NCBI GenBank assembly: GCA_963693085.1
Contig: OY856413.1
Span: forward strand, 545,445,379-545,509,378
DNA: 64,000 nucleotides
Direction of reading: 5' to 3'
Source of the DNA: Alisma plantago-aquatica
Taxonomy: Eukaryota; Streptophyta; Magnoliopsida; Alismatales; Alismataceae
Shown here: positions 10,341 through 22,846 of the stretch, one piece after another
How the letters are laid out: every line of letters begins with the position of its first letter
How positions within the stretch are numbered: position 1 is the stretch's first letter
Made by a program: the position numbers and the translations under genes
The notes under the pieces: model-generated
What the model was told of the DNA's origin: nothing
What the model saw: only the letters and a program-made list of their open reading frames with translations
The model's database searches: none

Positions 10341-11340
10341 TGAGTCATTAAGGACCATCCTTATGATTAATGTTCGTGGTTCTGGGAAACCACAAAATTA
10401 GAGGGAGGTTAGAAGATCTATCTTTGAAGTCCAACCTAGACTAGCTATGCTCATTGAAACCAAAATCAAAAGCTTCATGAAACATACTTCACCCAAGATG
10501 TTCCCTAACGAATGGAAATGGTTGTCCAACCATGATAAGGATCTGAATGGTCGTATTTGTATTGGTTGGAATCCTAATTCTCGGGAGATTCTTTGTCTTG
10601 ATTCTGATGATCAACAGGTCACCATGGAATGCACCAATAAAAGGGGACTTGTCATCTCTATTATTGTCATTTATGCTCATAATATGCTCAACAACACACC
10701 TCTTTATGGACAATCGTGGAGAGGATTAGTTGTACTATCTTTTATCTGTAGTTTGTGATTGGAGATTTCAACAACATTAGGAAAAGGTAAGAGAAGGAAG
10801 GTGGTCGGGAGGTACCAGCTATTATACTTAGCTCGTTCAACACTGCAATTGGCAATTCTGGATTGACTGGACTTCCATCAGTGGGCAATGAAATCTTTAC
10901 TTGGCACAACAGGCAGGGTACAACTAAGAGAATAGCATGCAAACTTGATAAGGCATTGGTTAATGATGCATGGTTAGACAAATTCCCAGACACTAAGATG
11001 AAGTTTCTAACTTGTGAGTTTTCTGATCATTTGACAATAAACATTAATCTTAAGAAGCTTGCTAGGAACAGGCACCCTTTCTATTTTCTCAATTTCTAGA
11101 TGGTCTGGTATGGATGCAAGGATATTATTGCTAAATCTTGGCTCACTCAACAATAAGGTAATCGTAATCCTCTTTTTTGTTTTGCTCAAAAACTCAAAGT
11201 AGTCAAGTCTGAACTCAAACTTTGGGCTAAGAAATACTGGCAGTGTAGTAGGTTGGATTGGATCTTTGATGGGGATCACAATACTAAAGGATTAAAGGTA
11301 CATTAGGCTGAAAAAATTAGGAAGTGATTTTGCCCTGAAT
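10341..11340 (+). pseudogene. LINE (plant L1) ORF2 endonuclease region, degenerate
   Basis: Follows ORF1 on the same strand. Readable pieces are LAMLIETKIKS (the Glu-Thr-Lys of the APE endonuclease), ICIGWNPNSREIL, VIGDFNNI (Asp-Asn pair) and TWHNRQGTTKRIACKLDKAL. CEFSDHLTI (Ser-Asp-His) follows, then a linker ending near 11340. These are the ordered motifs of the LINE AP-endonuclease that nicks the target for reverse transcription. The reverse transcriptase that should follow is missing, so the copy is 3'-truncated, the reverse of the usual LINE truncation. Confidence 0.8.
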
Positions 11341-12204
11341 GCATAAGACCATTGGGTTTGGAGTTAGCCATCCATGTTTTCCCGAGGCCCATGGGTCAAG
11401 AAATTGGCCACATTGATGAGTTCATGAGTCCCAAGGGTTGAATGTGAATGGCACTCCCTAATTGCATAAGAATGAGATCACTCTGAAGGCACCTGTACCC
11501 CAAAAACCTTGAGGAAATGACTAACTCTAATGAGACATGATGTGTAAATGTAAAAGATACAAGAAATCATGTAATAATGAAAACATAATGGAGTTGGCCA
11601 CCAAACCAAGAGTAATAAAGGCAATTGAGATTAGAAAATATACTCTAGGATTTAAAGTAATTATAGTTTGGAATCATTGTTGAGAGTGATTCAACCTAAA
11701 ATGTGAAATTTTGAGGTAATGTGTGGGTATACCATATCTGCTCTTGGAATAGGATGAAATTTGTATTTGGGATGTAGTCAAGTGCTTATTTCATCTCATT
11801 ATGAGTGAGAGAGATTGTCCTAGATACATAATATGCTCAAAATTGACATACAAGAATACCTTAAGTTAAGTTTCAATTTCATGATATAGGGTTTGAAGTA
11901 TTACCTCCCCCTTATGTGATGATAAATGAATAATAGGTTGGATACCTAGGTGAATAGGTGATCACCATGTGAACTTGAAATCACAAATGAAATTGTAGAT
12001 ACTAAGGATGTATATATACCTTGAATTGAACTCAGGTACTAATCTTAGTAATAATTGGAGAAATTTGCATATAAATAAAATATGTTAAAGTTAATCCAAG
12101 AGGGGTACCTAACCCTAAGGTTTCAGACTAAGATGAGTTATCATTCACCTTAACCTTACAAAGTTTAAATTTTAGGAGAAAAAATCTCTTTAAGGAGTAG
12201 TGAA
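11341..12204 (+). mobile_element. 3' internal remnant of the outer LTR element, ending in a polypurine tract
   Basis: No coding sequence. The last 35 bases hold an LTR-element priming signature: TTTTAGGAGAAAAAATCTCT followed by TTAAGGAGTAGTGAA, directly before TGTAATATCC at 12205. It closely resembles the tract before the other LTR starts in this window (31381-31416, and 58526-58560 on the minus strand). How far left the element extends is unclear; LINE sequence is adjacent. Confidence 0.55.
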
Positions 12205-13103
12205 TGTAATATCCTAAATTTTTCTAAAATTGGGTAACATAAATGTAATGCCATGGAACACTAAAAAATATCCCAATCGTGCTAGTGACAAAATAATATT
12301 ATAATCTTTGTGGCATGGGTGCAACCCATGACCTAAGAGACATGCCCATGAGAGTATTTTCTTTAAATAAGTCCTAGTGGTACAAGATTAAGAAATAATA
12401 ATTTCCATTCCTAAATAATGTATGATGACTTTGTGGTCTAATATGTAATTGAAATATGAAATAATGTGAACGTTTCCACAAGAAAATAAGATATGTGGTG
12501 TATTAGATAATTAAAAGAGTAATTTCTACCATGAATGCAAACACAATGTTTAAGGCATCAAATAATGTTTTCTCGTCCTAACTTTTAGTATACTTGAAAA
12601 TGATAAGTTAAAGAAGAGAATTCTATAATTTGAGAATAAAAGGACTCTCCATGTGATGTGGGTAATGAATTTAAGGATTTGCAAAAGAATCAAGTTTCAC
12701 CTATTTAACTTATCCCGATAAATCCCAAAAATTAGATAAAGGTTTGGAAAGAGATTAATGAGTTCCCTCAAAGATGCATAGCCAAAAGATATTCCTAGTC
12801 GCCTATAGAAGTCTGTAAAGAGGGAGGGACCTACTTGTAAATATTAGATGATTTATAGAATTACAAATCTATTTAATAATTTCCAACTTAGGCATTGAGC
12901 AAGCCACATTTCCTTCAATGTGTCACACAATAATGACTATCAGTTCGGGAATTAATACTCGGTTTTGCTTTGTACCTTAAGAATAAAAAGGAAAGATGAG
13001 ATGATAGTTATTGGGAACCACTCTTGTCCTGCTCTCTGTGACCCCTTCACATGTTTCCTTGTTTGTGGGCCCATAAGAATTAGGAGAGAGAGGTGAGTAT
13101 TTC
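12205..13103 (+). repeat. outer 3.17-kb LTR, first segment
   Basis: Begins TGTAATATCC after a polypurine tract. It is interrupted at 13103 by the chromovirus, whose target duplication is ATTTC here and ATATC at 35594-35598. Joining it to 35594-37873 and removing the duplication gives 3174 bp, nearly the same as the 3171-3173 bp LTRs of the inner element. No coding sequence. Confidence 0.6.
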
Positions 13104-16100
13104 TATGAGAACCCGAAGCCACATGACGAAATAACTCAAAACCCAAGTGCATGACTAACCGTTAACAAGTACACTACCACAAAATAGGGTAAATTAAAAT
13201 TGACCTCATATAACCCTTATGTGCAGAAACATATAACATCAAGTTCCACAAGTTTTACCATATCACATATCAGGACAAGTATTTACATCTGTATAATGGC
13301 TAACTAGCACACCCCTGTTACAAAAGATAACATGTTCACATGTACAAGCCATATACACAACCAATGCATACTGTCAAAACACATATCAAGGTACATATCA
13401 TCTACAAAGAACAACCCTGCCAGATCTGAGAATACATGGATGACACATAGCACTCTACTACACAACACAACAAATTATCCAACCTTCTGCATTCACTGAA
13501 CTCTGAGATGCTCTTCCTCAATAACACAATCTCTTCCACACCACACACGACCACCTGAAAAGATGTGATGAACCATGAGGGTGAGACCCATGTCCGAGCG
13601 AGATATATATCTCTCCGCCAGCAACCATTTAAACACATATTATAACTAAGAAGGAAATAATATTATTAATATGATAAGAAGATTCAACTAAATGAATAAT
13701 TCAAACTGGTTGCATAGACTAAGCATGTTAAGCAACTATAAAAAATAAGTGGAACATGTGATTTTTTTAGAAGGAATATGAAGAACATTTATAACAGTTG
13801 ATTTGTCTTACCGTATTCTAATACAATTGAGTAATACAAGAAAAAAGGAAAGGGTAAACATCCAATGTGAAGCATGTTTAATCCTAAACAAATATACTAC
13901 AAAATTTATTATGTATTTATTAAGCCATGGGGATTCGAGTTGCACCACCCATATTCCAACTTACCATCGCTTGGTCGCAATCAATTCGATACAATATCAC
14001 GGAAGAGCCAAACTCCAAGATCTTCTCTGGCACTATTCTGTCAGTGCGAGTCGGCAACGCAGCGACATATTAGTCAAACTACTAACAATGACTTTTAGTC
14101 AAGATAAAAGCACCTAGACTGCCTTGGTACATGTCATGGTGCTAGAAACCAGGGTATAAAACCCCAATCACTGAGGTAAAACCATAGTTGTCCTCCAATG
14201 ACATCTTACACATATATAATCAACGAGACAAAACCGCAAGCTGTTCTCAAATAATTGAGGTCAAGATGATAAGGACACACAGTCACTTGCACCTCTCATA
14301 CTCAAAAGTATGCACTTTGAGGTTCCTTTAGGAAGACTCGTTTCACCATCCAACAAGTTCTAACACTGGGATGGATCTATGGCATAGGGCACTACAAGAT
14401 TAGGGTTTTGTAAGATTAGCTAAGCCAATTGGACATCTTTTAACTGCATCAATCAAGTTATAAGGGTCAATTTCATCTTCAGAAGATATAAAACATATAA
14501 GATATGAACTTGTCACATCACCACTTGATATTATTTCATTGCCATACACAAGGCCATTAGTATTAATTCTTCATCTTGAGATATCAATCCCTTATCATAT
14601 CACATAAAGGATATTATCTCAATTAGGATACAATGCCACTAGAAATGTCATAAGACCATTCTCATTGTTCCCTACAAGAACACTATCATTTATCCATGTC
14701 CCATTAAGGCACTCCATCTTGTCACCACATGTGGGATACATAAGTGCTATCACGGGATAACATTAGACTTGTTTCTTATTCAAAAACAATATTAGGATTT
14801 AAGCAAGTAGGAGAGAGTGAATGTACTTCATCAACATACTAGTTACTCAAGAAAGATAATTATTAATCACCACTTACTCAAATTAGGGTTAGGGTTCCTC
14901 ATAGCTAAGAAATTTAGGATTTTCATAATAGAAATTAATATTCAACTCTAGTGTTCACCACCTCCCACATTCTTGGAAGCCATTAAATTAAACATCATCA
15001 TTAAAAACAATCAATAATGAAAACAAGGAAGCATAGAGACCATAAAAGTTGACTTTATCTCTAGAAACTGCTAGGATTTTGTTTCCCTATAAACTATTAG
15101 GTTTAGCATCCACCATAGAGACCTCCAATGTCATGGCCATGGTTCAGGAAAGCGGTATGCGGTGTACGGGTGGAGAGGGTACTGCATAGAGTATATGTGG
15201 TATGCGGGAGTATATACGGGAGTATATGCAGTTTTGGATTTTTTTTATTTCAATAAATTAATTATATATAAAATAATATAGAGAGATCATAAATTAAAAT
15301 ATGTAGAGTAGGAACGTACATCTATTTACTTATAAACATATTAATATGCATGTATGATGTATGGTATGCTTATATATGTATATATGTCTATATATAGAAT
15401 GTGTTTGTAATATATGTACAAATACTAAAATGTAGGTAAATCAATGTACAAATATATGTATAGTGTGTATAAATGTGAATAAATCAAAATGTATATATAC
15501 ATGCACAAATATGTGATTGTATATTTAGGTATATTGTATATGTATCTATACATGTTAATATATCAAATAGTATTCAAATAAATGTACAAATGTGTGTGGA
15601 AATTTTTTATGTGTATTACAATGTATACATATAATTCTATGACTATATATCTCAATTTTTATATATAATGAAATGTGTGTATATATATGCATGTATGTAC
15701 GAAATGCATGAACATTAGTTGTGGGCTTTTCAAAAATCAGAGTTTAATCGGCCGCTTAATTGGCCAAGCGGGAGTATATGCCGCTCATGACCGCTTAGTG
15801 GACCGATTAGTAATATGAGGTGCGGTAGGGTGAATGAATAGGTATATGCAAGAGTATATGCGGCCGTGCAGACCGATTTCCTGAATAGTGGTCATGGCAA
15901 CCAAAAGAAACACTCCAACGTAGCGACCAACATGAATCATTAATCATAGAGACCATAAGATCTACCTCAATGACCAAACAAGGTATCACACATAGAGGTT
16001 ATGCAAGGAAAGAAAACATAGCTACCTTTGTAAGTTCAAAACATAGCGACCACTTCAAGAGATCCATGCATAGAAACCATTTGAAATAAACCACTTTGAT

Positions 16101-17953
16101 CAACATGGTTCAACATAATGACCATGAGATCGGAGAAACATAGACACCATGCAAAGTTATAGAATAATAGTGATCACTAGGGTTAGTTCGTTCATAGAAA
16201 CCACTAGGATTAGCTTACATTGGCGACCATATGGAAAAACCCAGAGAATTAGGACTAGGGTTATAGAAACCAAACTCAACAACCACTATGACCTTAGTGA
16301 CCACATGATGACGAAGATAGATAGCAACCAAAATAGATGGTTTATCATCAAGAATTTGAAGAGTCATCAAGGTAAAAACCACATGAAGAAGATGAAAACC
16401 AAAACCCTAATTATGATCTTCACAAGGTCAGCATAGAAACCATGATATGAGAAAGGAAACCAAACATTGAGCACATGCATTTAAGAGTCAAAAACCTCCA
16501 TCTTCAACAAGATAGTGGTGCACAAATCATGGTTTAGCCAAAAGAAGTTACATGCACAAATATCTTCACAAAAAGTAAACCCTAGAACATGATATTGTGA
16601 CCATACTACTTATAATCATGATTTTAGTGTAGATTAGTATCATGCAAGATGAATGCAACAATAATTGAGGGGAAAGTGACATAACTCATCTTGGATTATG
16701 ATGTAAAGACTCCAAATAGAAAGAAAGCTCCAAGAAGAGAGAGAAAACTCAACCACCTCTACAGACAAGCTAGTCTCACCTCAAGAGAAGCAAAAACCCT
16801 AAGTTAAAGAAAGAGAAAGAGAGCCAAACTTTTAGGCTAAAAAGGTTAGAGAAGAGAGGATATATCCTACTCAACCTAGGTAATACCATGGAAAATGATG
16901 GATTCAACCACAAAGTGAGACGTTCCTCAAGAGGCCCTACCATGGAAACCCATAGATTCAGTCAAGAGAAAGAAAAGAGGGGTAGGGTTGAAAGAAAATG
17001 AAACCAATAAGTATAGATCACATACCAAGTTCAAAGAACACCAAAGGATCACCACAGGAGTGTTGCTCCAACCCTAGATCACACATGCAAGGGTTCGGTC
17101 ACCTTGCTACAATGTTGAGCTCTTCTCCACCACCAAGATCCCAAGGGATGAGCTCCAAGGATGAGAGAGGGAAAGACGGTGTATATATATCACATGCCTA
17201 CAAAGAGAGGGGTCTATATACCCAAGGGTAGGATATGGGTAAGGGAGGTTAGGTGCCAATCCAAAGGTGCCACTTGTCCCTCAAAATTCAGCCACACAAG
17301 AAGTAAAAACATGCATGCATCATGGGTGATAAGATCAAAGAAAGATAGTGAACATATTGGTCATCAGAACACTTCGCTCAAAGAAGAAAAATAGTGACCA
17401 AACCAGGTAGTGACCACTATCAATATGGTGACCAAGAAACATAGAGACCATGGTGATCATAGAGACCAAGGTCCAAGGGAAAAGATCACCAAGACTATAG
17501 CACATTTCCAAAACATATTGGACCTCTAAAAACAAGACCAAAGGAAACCACATCGATCTATACACACAAAGGTGTCAACATCCATGGTCAACATCAACTT
17601 AGGCATCCATGCAAAACCCTAAGTTCAACACATGATGCCACCTCATCAACCAAGTTACAACAAGGTGCCCCTATGCACCACTATCTCTCTCTATCATGAT
17701 GTTAAGACATAAGAGGCACATCAAACATGTAACAAATTTCTAAATAAACCCTAAGCATGGTTAAATTGCAACATGGCCAGAAATAAACACACATATAACT
17801 TAACTAGCTCAAACAACATTCCAACTAGTCCAAACTTGAAACACAGGCATGTCACAGGTTATTAAAGAACATCACATGATTAGATTAAGGTTTCAAGCAC
17901 CTTATTATTTAATAAAGAAAGATCAAGCATACAACTAGGTCAGGGGTCTTACA
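13104..17953 (-). repeat. chromovirus LTR, left copy (3' LTR)
   Basis: Matches the right LTR along its length, for example CAAAACCCAAGTGCATGA at its start and GGTCAGGGGT plus TTACA at its end. It is 4850 bp, of which 761 bp (753-bp MITE plus 8-bp duplication) are later insertion, so about 4.1 kb originally. No coding sequence. Confidence 0.88.
15138..15890. mobile_element. hAT-type MITE, 753 bp
   Basis: A perfect 8-bp target duplication GTCATGGC flanks it (15130-15137 and 15891-15898). The matching place in the other LTR (about 24901) is uninterrupted. Termini are CATGGTTCAGGAAAGCGGT and, complemented from the right end, CACTATTCAGGAAATCGGT. The 8-bp duplication and CA start are hAT features. 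The middle is ATGTA-rich with no coding frame, and the ends carry extra GCGG/CCGC-type subterminal repeats (15161-15220, 15748-15875). Confidence 0.9.
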
Positions 17954-18300
17954 TCCATAAACCAGCAACAAGGATTTTGCCCCTAAAATCCTATGCAAAA
18001 AGAGATGGGAACTTACTACACATCTCATCCTCCAACTCCCATGTGGCTACCTCCACACCACAATGATGCCAAAAAAATTAACAAGAACGATATCCTTCCT
18101 CTTCAACTTTTTCACCCTCCTATCTAAGATCAACGCATGACCTTCCATGTACGACATATCCTCTTCCAAATCGACCTCCACAGGTTGCAAAACTACTTGG
18201 TATTTGGATGACATTTCCTTAACATCAAAACATGGAACACTGGATGCTACTTGTGCAACTATGAAGGTAGCTCCAACTTGTAAGCCACCTTCCCAACACG
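17954..18300 (-). pseudogene. chromovirus integrase C-terminus/chromodomain remnant and PPT
   Basis: The minus-strand phase near 18140-18055 reads ALILDRRVKKLKRKDIVLV, the start of the chromodomain-like tail of Tekay/Del elements (family pattern ILDR..RKLR.K.I.LVKV.W). The aromatic cage region after it is broken by stops. The PPT GGATTTTAGGGGCAAAATCC is next, then the 3' LTR at 17953. In working elements this tail directs insertion to particular chromatin. Confidence 0.65.
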
Positions 18301-19300
18301 TGCCACCATAGGTTAATGTCCCATAAACCTGGGAGGCAAATTACACCTCAACACACTTTTCCAAGGAGAAACTGTAAGATACACCTTGTCTCCTACTTGG
18401 AACTCCAAAGGTCTGTGATGATTATCAACATAAGACTTCTATTAGTCCTAGGCTTCCTTCATCTATTGCTATATCACTTTGATCTTTTTTATTGTGTGAT
18501 GTACTAACTCATGATGCAAAAGTTGATACTCACCTATCATATACCAACACAACTGAGACTAACAATGTCTCCCATACAAATTCTAATAAGGTGTCATGTC
18601 AATAATCCTATGGAAACTATTTTTGTAAGAAAACTCTATAAAATGGAGGGGCACATCACATTCTCTAAGAAACTATAACACACATGCCCTCAATAGATCT
18701 TCCAAAATCTAATTGCTCCTCTCTAAATGACCATCTTTCGGTGGGTGAAATGTTGTATTGAACCTCAACTATATACACATGGCTATTTGTAGACACTCAC
18801 AAAAATGGTTGGTAAACTAAGGGCATCTGTCAGACACTATTGTCAATGGAATAATGTGCAAATAGACTATCTCATCAACATACACTTGTACCAACTTATT
18901 TACTATATAAGTCATCTTTATAGGAAGGAAGTGCATTGACTTGGAAAACCTATCCACTATAACCCAAATGGAATCATTACCTTTGGTTGTCGTAGGAGAA
19001 TCAACCACAAAGTCCATTGTGATATGATCCCATTTCCAATGTAGTATAGGCAACGATTGCAACATCCATGCATGCTTCTGATGCTCAGTCATGACATATT
19101 GACACACAGGACACCTTGCCACAAACTCAATCACATCATGCTTCAAGCCAATACACCAATACAGATCATTTAGATTATGATACATCTTGGTATTGACTGG
19201 ATGCATCGCATACGTCAAAGAGTGAGCCTCATGGAGAACCAACTTTCTCAAACCACTAAAATCAAGAACCATTGTGCTACCATGGAAACAAACTATCCAA
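18301..19300 (-). pseudogene. chromovirus integrase, degenerate
   Basis: The 151-codon open part (19272-18817) has the zinc-binding HHCC region (EAHSLTYAMHP...CPVC), then the core with ITMDFVVDSP (first Asp), IWVIVDRFSKSMHFLP and TIVSDRCP (second Asp). A stop follows at once, so the catalytic Glu is lost from this frame. Below 18817 the phase is recoverable only in scraps. It would join element DNA into the target; this copy cannot. Confidence 0.88.
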
Positions 19301-19639
19301 TCATCTATCTCATGGAAGCACTCACACTTCTCATTTCCAAACTCTAATTAGATCTACAATATCACAAAATCATCACATTATGCATCCCTGATCTTCCACA
19401 ACAAGGTAGGATTCACTTGTAATTGCATGAACAAACCCGGCAAAAAAGAAACTTCTAGCTTCACATTCATTTGACACAGTGGCACCAACATGTCTCGCTT
19501 GTGGCATACCAAAGAACACAACTATCCCTTATCAGCAAATGATGATGACGAAGACTGCCTACTTAAAGCGTTTGACACCATGTTTGACTTCACTGGATGA
19601 TAGTCTATGGTGCAATAATAATCCTTGATCAACTCTTCC

Positions 19640-19990
19640 CATCGCCTCTGCTGCATGTTTTGCTCCTACCTCAAGAAGATATACTGAAGGTTCTTGTAGG
19701 CGATGAAGATCTTACACTTCTCACAATAAAGGTAGTATCCCCATAACTTCAAAGCATGGAACAAAGATACAAGCTCCAGATTGTACATTAGATAGTTCTC
19801 CTCATGTTTCTTAAGCCATTGCAAAGAAAAAGAAATCACATTCTTATCATTCATCAACAAACATCCCAAGCCATTCTTCGAGGCATCATAGAAAATGATA
19901 TGACCTTTCCCTTGCTCAGACAACACTAACACTGGTGCATTAGTCATCTTCTATTTTAAAATATGGAAAGAATGTTGACACTTGTCATCC
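19640..19990 (-). pseudogene. chromovirus RNase H region, degenerate
   Basis: The 93-codon frame (19947-19666) reads MTNAPVLVLSEQGKGHIIFYDASKNGLGCLL, then HEENYLMYNLELVSLFHALK and KIFIAYKNLQYIF. This is the gypsy RNase H pattern (TDAS..GLG..L; KNYPTHDLELLAVVFALK). The usual TDAS is YDAS. It lies between RT and integrase as expected. Confidence 0.85.
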
Positions 19991-20249
19991 CAAAAAAAAG
20001 GTACACCATTACTCCTCAGTTTGGTTATTGGTATCACCACAACACTAAAGTTCTTGATAAACCTCCTTTAGTAGCATTCTAAGCCTTGGAAACTACAAAC
20101 CTCCATAGGCATCTTAGGTTGCTCCCATTCTAACACTGACTAAACCCTCTTAGGATCCACAGGAACACCTTCAACAAATATCACATGCCCAAGAAAAGAC
20201 ACCTCTTTCAACCAGAACTCACACTTGCTAAACTTGGCATACAACTTGT

Positions 20250-20830
20250 GCTACCTCAACAACATTAACGCCTGTTGTATATGCTACTCATGGTGCTAAA
20301 TTTCCCTTGAGTATATTACGATGTCATCATGAACACAACCACAAATTGATCAAGATACAGTCTGAACACCCTGTTCATCAGATCCATGAATGATGTTGGT
20401 GCATTGGTTAGCCCAAATAGCATAACCAGAATATCATAGTGACCATACTGAGTCCTAAAAGTAGACTTGGGTATGTCATCCTCCTTGATCCTCAGTTGAT
20501 GGTATCCAGTCCTCAGATCAATCTTTGAAAACACAGTGGCACCTCTCATGTGATCAAACATATCATCTATCGTCAGCAACAAGTACTTGTTCTTTATTGT
20601 CACTTTGTTCACATATCGATAATCTATGCACAATCTCATGGAACCATCCTTTTTCTTCAAGAACAACATTGGATCACCTCAAGGGGAAGTGCTCAGTCTG
20701 AAAAAGCCCTTCTCTAATAGCTCCTGCAACTGCTTCTTAAACTCTTACATCTCTTCTGAAACTATCATGTATGACAGTTGCACTATTGGCTATGTACCAT
20801 GAACCAAATTAATCTAAAAATCAATCTCTC
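20250..20830 (-). pseudogene. chromovirus reverse transcriptase, frameshifted at the active site
   Basis: The phase from about 20830 reads through QLQELLEKGFFRLSTSP and a stop into the 117-codon frame (20669-20316). That frame holds [19 protein letters not shown] (motif 2), [20 protein letters not shown] (motif A), [20 protein letters not shown] (motif B) and FVVVF at motif C. The expected FIDDI is replaced by FMMTS because one base is missing, so the catalytic Asp pair is out of frame. The frame ends at once, and the next phase (ILIYSS-like) is still readable. Confidence 0.9.
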
Positions 20831-21690
20831 TGAGGGGGAAAATTAAGAAACTTGTTGAGAAACACATATTCAAATTCTCAAACAATTGGCACCTCCTGAA
20901 TACTAGGATTCCTCACATTTGTATCCACCACATGTGCCATGAAATCCTCTCACCCCTACCTCATCAACCTCTCTCCTTTCATATCTGATGCCAAGCACAT
21001 TGAGAATATTCCTATCTCCTTGAAAGATCCATGAAGCATGACCATCAATGAACGTCTCTACCTTGCAACTACATTCTAAAACCACATGGTACTATTCCAA
21101 AGTATCCTTTCTAATGATCGCATTGAATCCATGCATGTCAAGTGGTATGAGATCCACTTCAACGTCAGATGGAGACACTTCCCGCAACTTTGTGGAACCA
21201 AATAGAGGGGTTTCCAAAAGAAAACTATCAGATTTATATCTAACAAGAAAGGAACAACTACAAGCCACCTCTCTAGTGACAAAAGATTATGTCATACTTG
21301 GGTAAACCAAAATAGATACAAAGGAAGATGCAAACAAATAAGAATGAAAAAACTCAATATAATCATCATGACCCATGGATTAATCACTCCCTCAGGCTAA
21401 CTAATGGCATAGAATCGAGTCGTCACCTATTTTTGCCCACATCCTTTGTTGGACTGCCCAGAAGGTCCTGGCTATGAAGGTTGACCACTTCCTCTGCCAC
21501 TTCCACTACTAAAACGTTGTCGCTGAGAACCCTACTAACTCTATCTCTGGTGTTGGGTAACCTCCAGAAGATCATGCCTATGAAGCTTGACCACTTCCTC
21601 TGCCACTGCTACTATTAAATTGTTGCCACTGAGAACCCTACTGACTCTATCTTGGGTGTTGGGTAACCTCCTCATCCTTCACTGGGCAAT
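20831..21690 (-). pseudogene. chromovirus protease to RT linker, decayed
   Basis: Minus-strand text holds scraps such as EFEYVFLNKFLNFPP (the conserved block before RT) near 20870-20830, and FNAIIRKDTL- and LDMHGF-like fragments near 21150-21100 where the protease is expected (DVILGMDWL in intact elements). No single frame survives for more than about 70 codons, so only order and position support the call. Confidence 0.6.
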
Positions 21691-22715
21691 ACCACTTGGT
21701 GTGCCCTGTCTGTCAACACTTGAAGCTAGTCCTACTCTCATACCATGGCCAAGACAACCCTAACACTGATACTGATGTTATGCTACAAGCTCCTGCCTAT
21801 GAAAAAGTACAACCTCTGTTCTTGGTTGTGAACACCAAGATGGCACTCCAGATCTCTGATGTGAGTGAGGTGATGAAAACCTAGGCTTCTTCAAGCCTCC
21901 AAAAGACTGCCCCTGAAACTAAACGAGTCTCTTCTTAGCATTAGACTCATGCTTCTTTGCATATGACTGCTATATTCTTCTTACGGATTCAACAAAGGTA
22001 GAAAACCACTCTTGGTTCTCTAGAGTAGACACAGTCTTCATCAAATATATGTTTAGCCCTTTCTCAAACCATATGATCCTCTCATTGTTCTTTGTTTCCA
22101 TGTGAGCACAAAACCTCAGCAACTCCATGAACTTGGCCTAGTAATCATTGATTGTCATCGATCCCTACCAAATCTTCTAAAAATTGTGAGATTTTCTCAT
22201 CAAGGTACGTGTCTAAGAAATATCAGCTCACAAACTCCCATCAGAAGTCTTCCCAAATTATCACTATACTAGGGCTCTTCTCTTCCTCAATGGCCCACCA
22301 ATGGCCAACACGGCTCTTCAATAGGTAAACTAGGTGCTTCACCTTATCTTCTTCTGGGATATTGAGGATCTTAAAGGCCTTCTCTAGCTTTGTTAGCCAC
22401 AATTTTGCATCTATTGGGTCTTCCGTACCCGCATACTCAATCGCCCCCACATGCCTGAACATGTTAAATGTGTTTTTAGAACACTAGGAGTCCACATTGG
22501 GGACAACTTCCCTCACCTAAGGTGTGGGCATTCTATCCACCATATGTGAAACTGTGGCCATAAATTGTCCAAACATGAACTGGAAAGCAGGATTGACCAT
22601 TGTTTGTGTCGAACTAAGGCACATTAGGCACTCCATCTACTCTGGCCTACCTCTTGGAACCACCTCCTGGTGCAGCAACACTACTCTCACCATGTTCTTC
22701 GTGTTCTCCAGACAT
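21691..22715 (-). pseudogene. chromovirus gag, degenerate
   Basis: The likely start is ATG at 22715 (MSGEHEEHGE), after the primer-binding site. The clearest part is a 73-codon frame (22462-22241) reading MFRHVGAIEYAGTEDPIDAK, then LWLTKLEKAFKILNIPEEDK and LVYLLKSRVGHWW. This is the Retrotrans_gag capsid pattern (FxG..DP..AE.WL..IE..F..L......KV..A...L...A..WW). Scraps follow, including FKC, then QTGHTKWYC near 21720-21690, the decayed zinc knuckle. It would form the particle that carries the RNA. Many stops. Confidence 0.88.
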
Positions 22716-22825
22716 ATCTTCTTCTTCTTCTTCCACATAAGAAGAAGCTACAATCAGATATACTAGATTATGAAGAACATACACAAACCCTAGTCATATG
22801 TCATTGAAGACTCAATGAACCTAGA

Positions 22826-22837
22826 GCTCTGATACCA
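22826..22837 (-). other. primer-binding site TGGTATCAGAGC of the chromovirus
   Basis: Minus-strand TGGTATCAGAGC, the usual initiator-Met tRNA primer-binding site of plant LTR elements, lies 9 bases inside the right LTR edge at 22847. It fixes the element's orientation. Confidence 0.88.
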
Positions 22838-22846
22838 ACCTTTTCA

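Noticed and set aside
22826..22837. tRNA gene suggested by the tRNA-complementary sequence (also at 29066-29077)
   Set aside because: Only the 12-base primer-binding site is present, with no cloverleaf.
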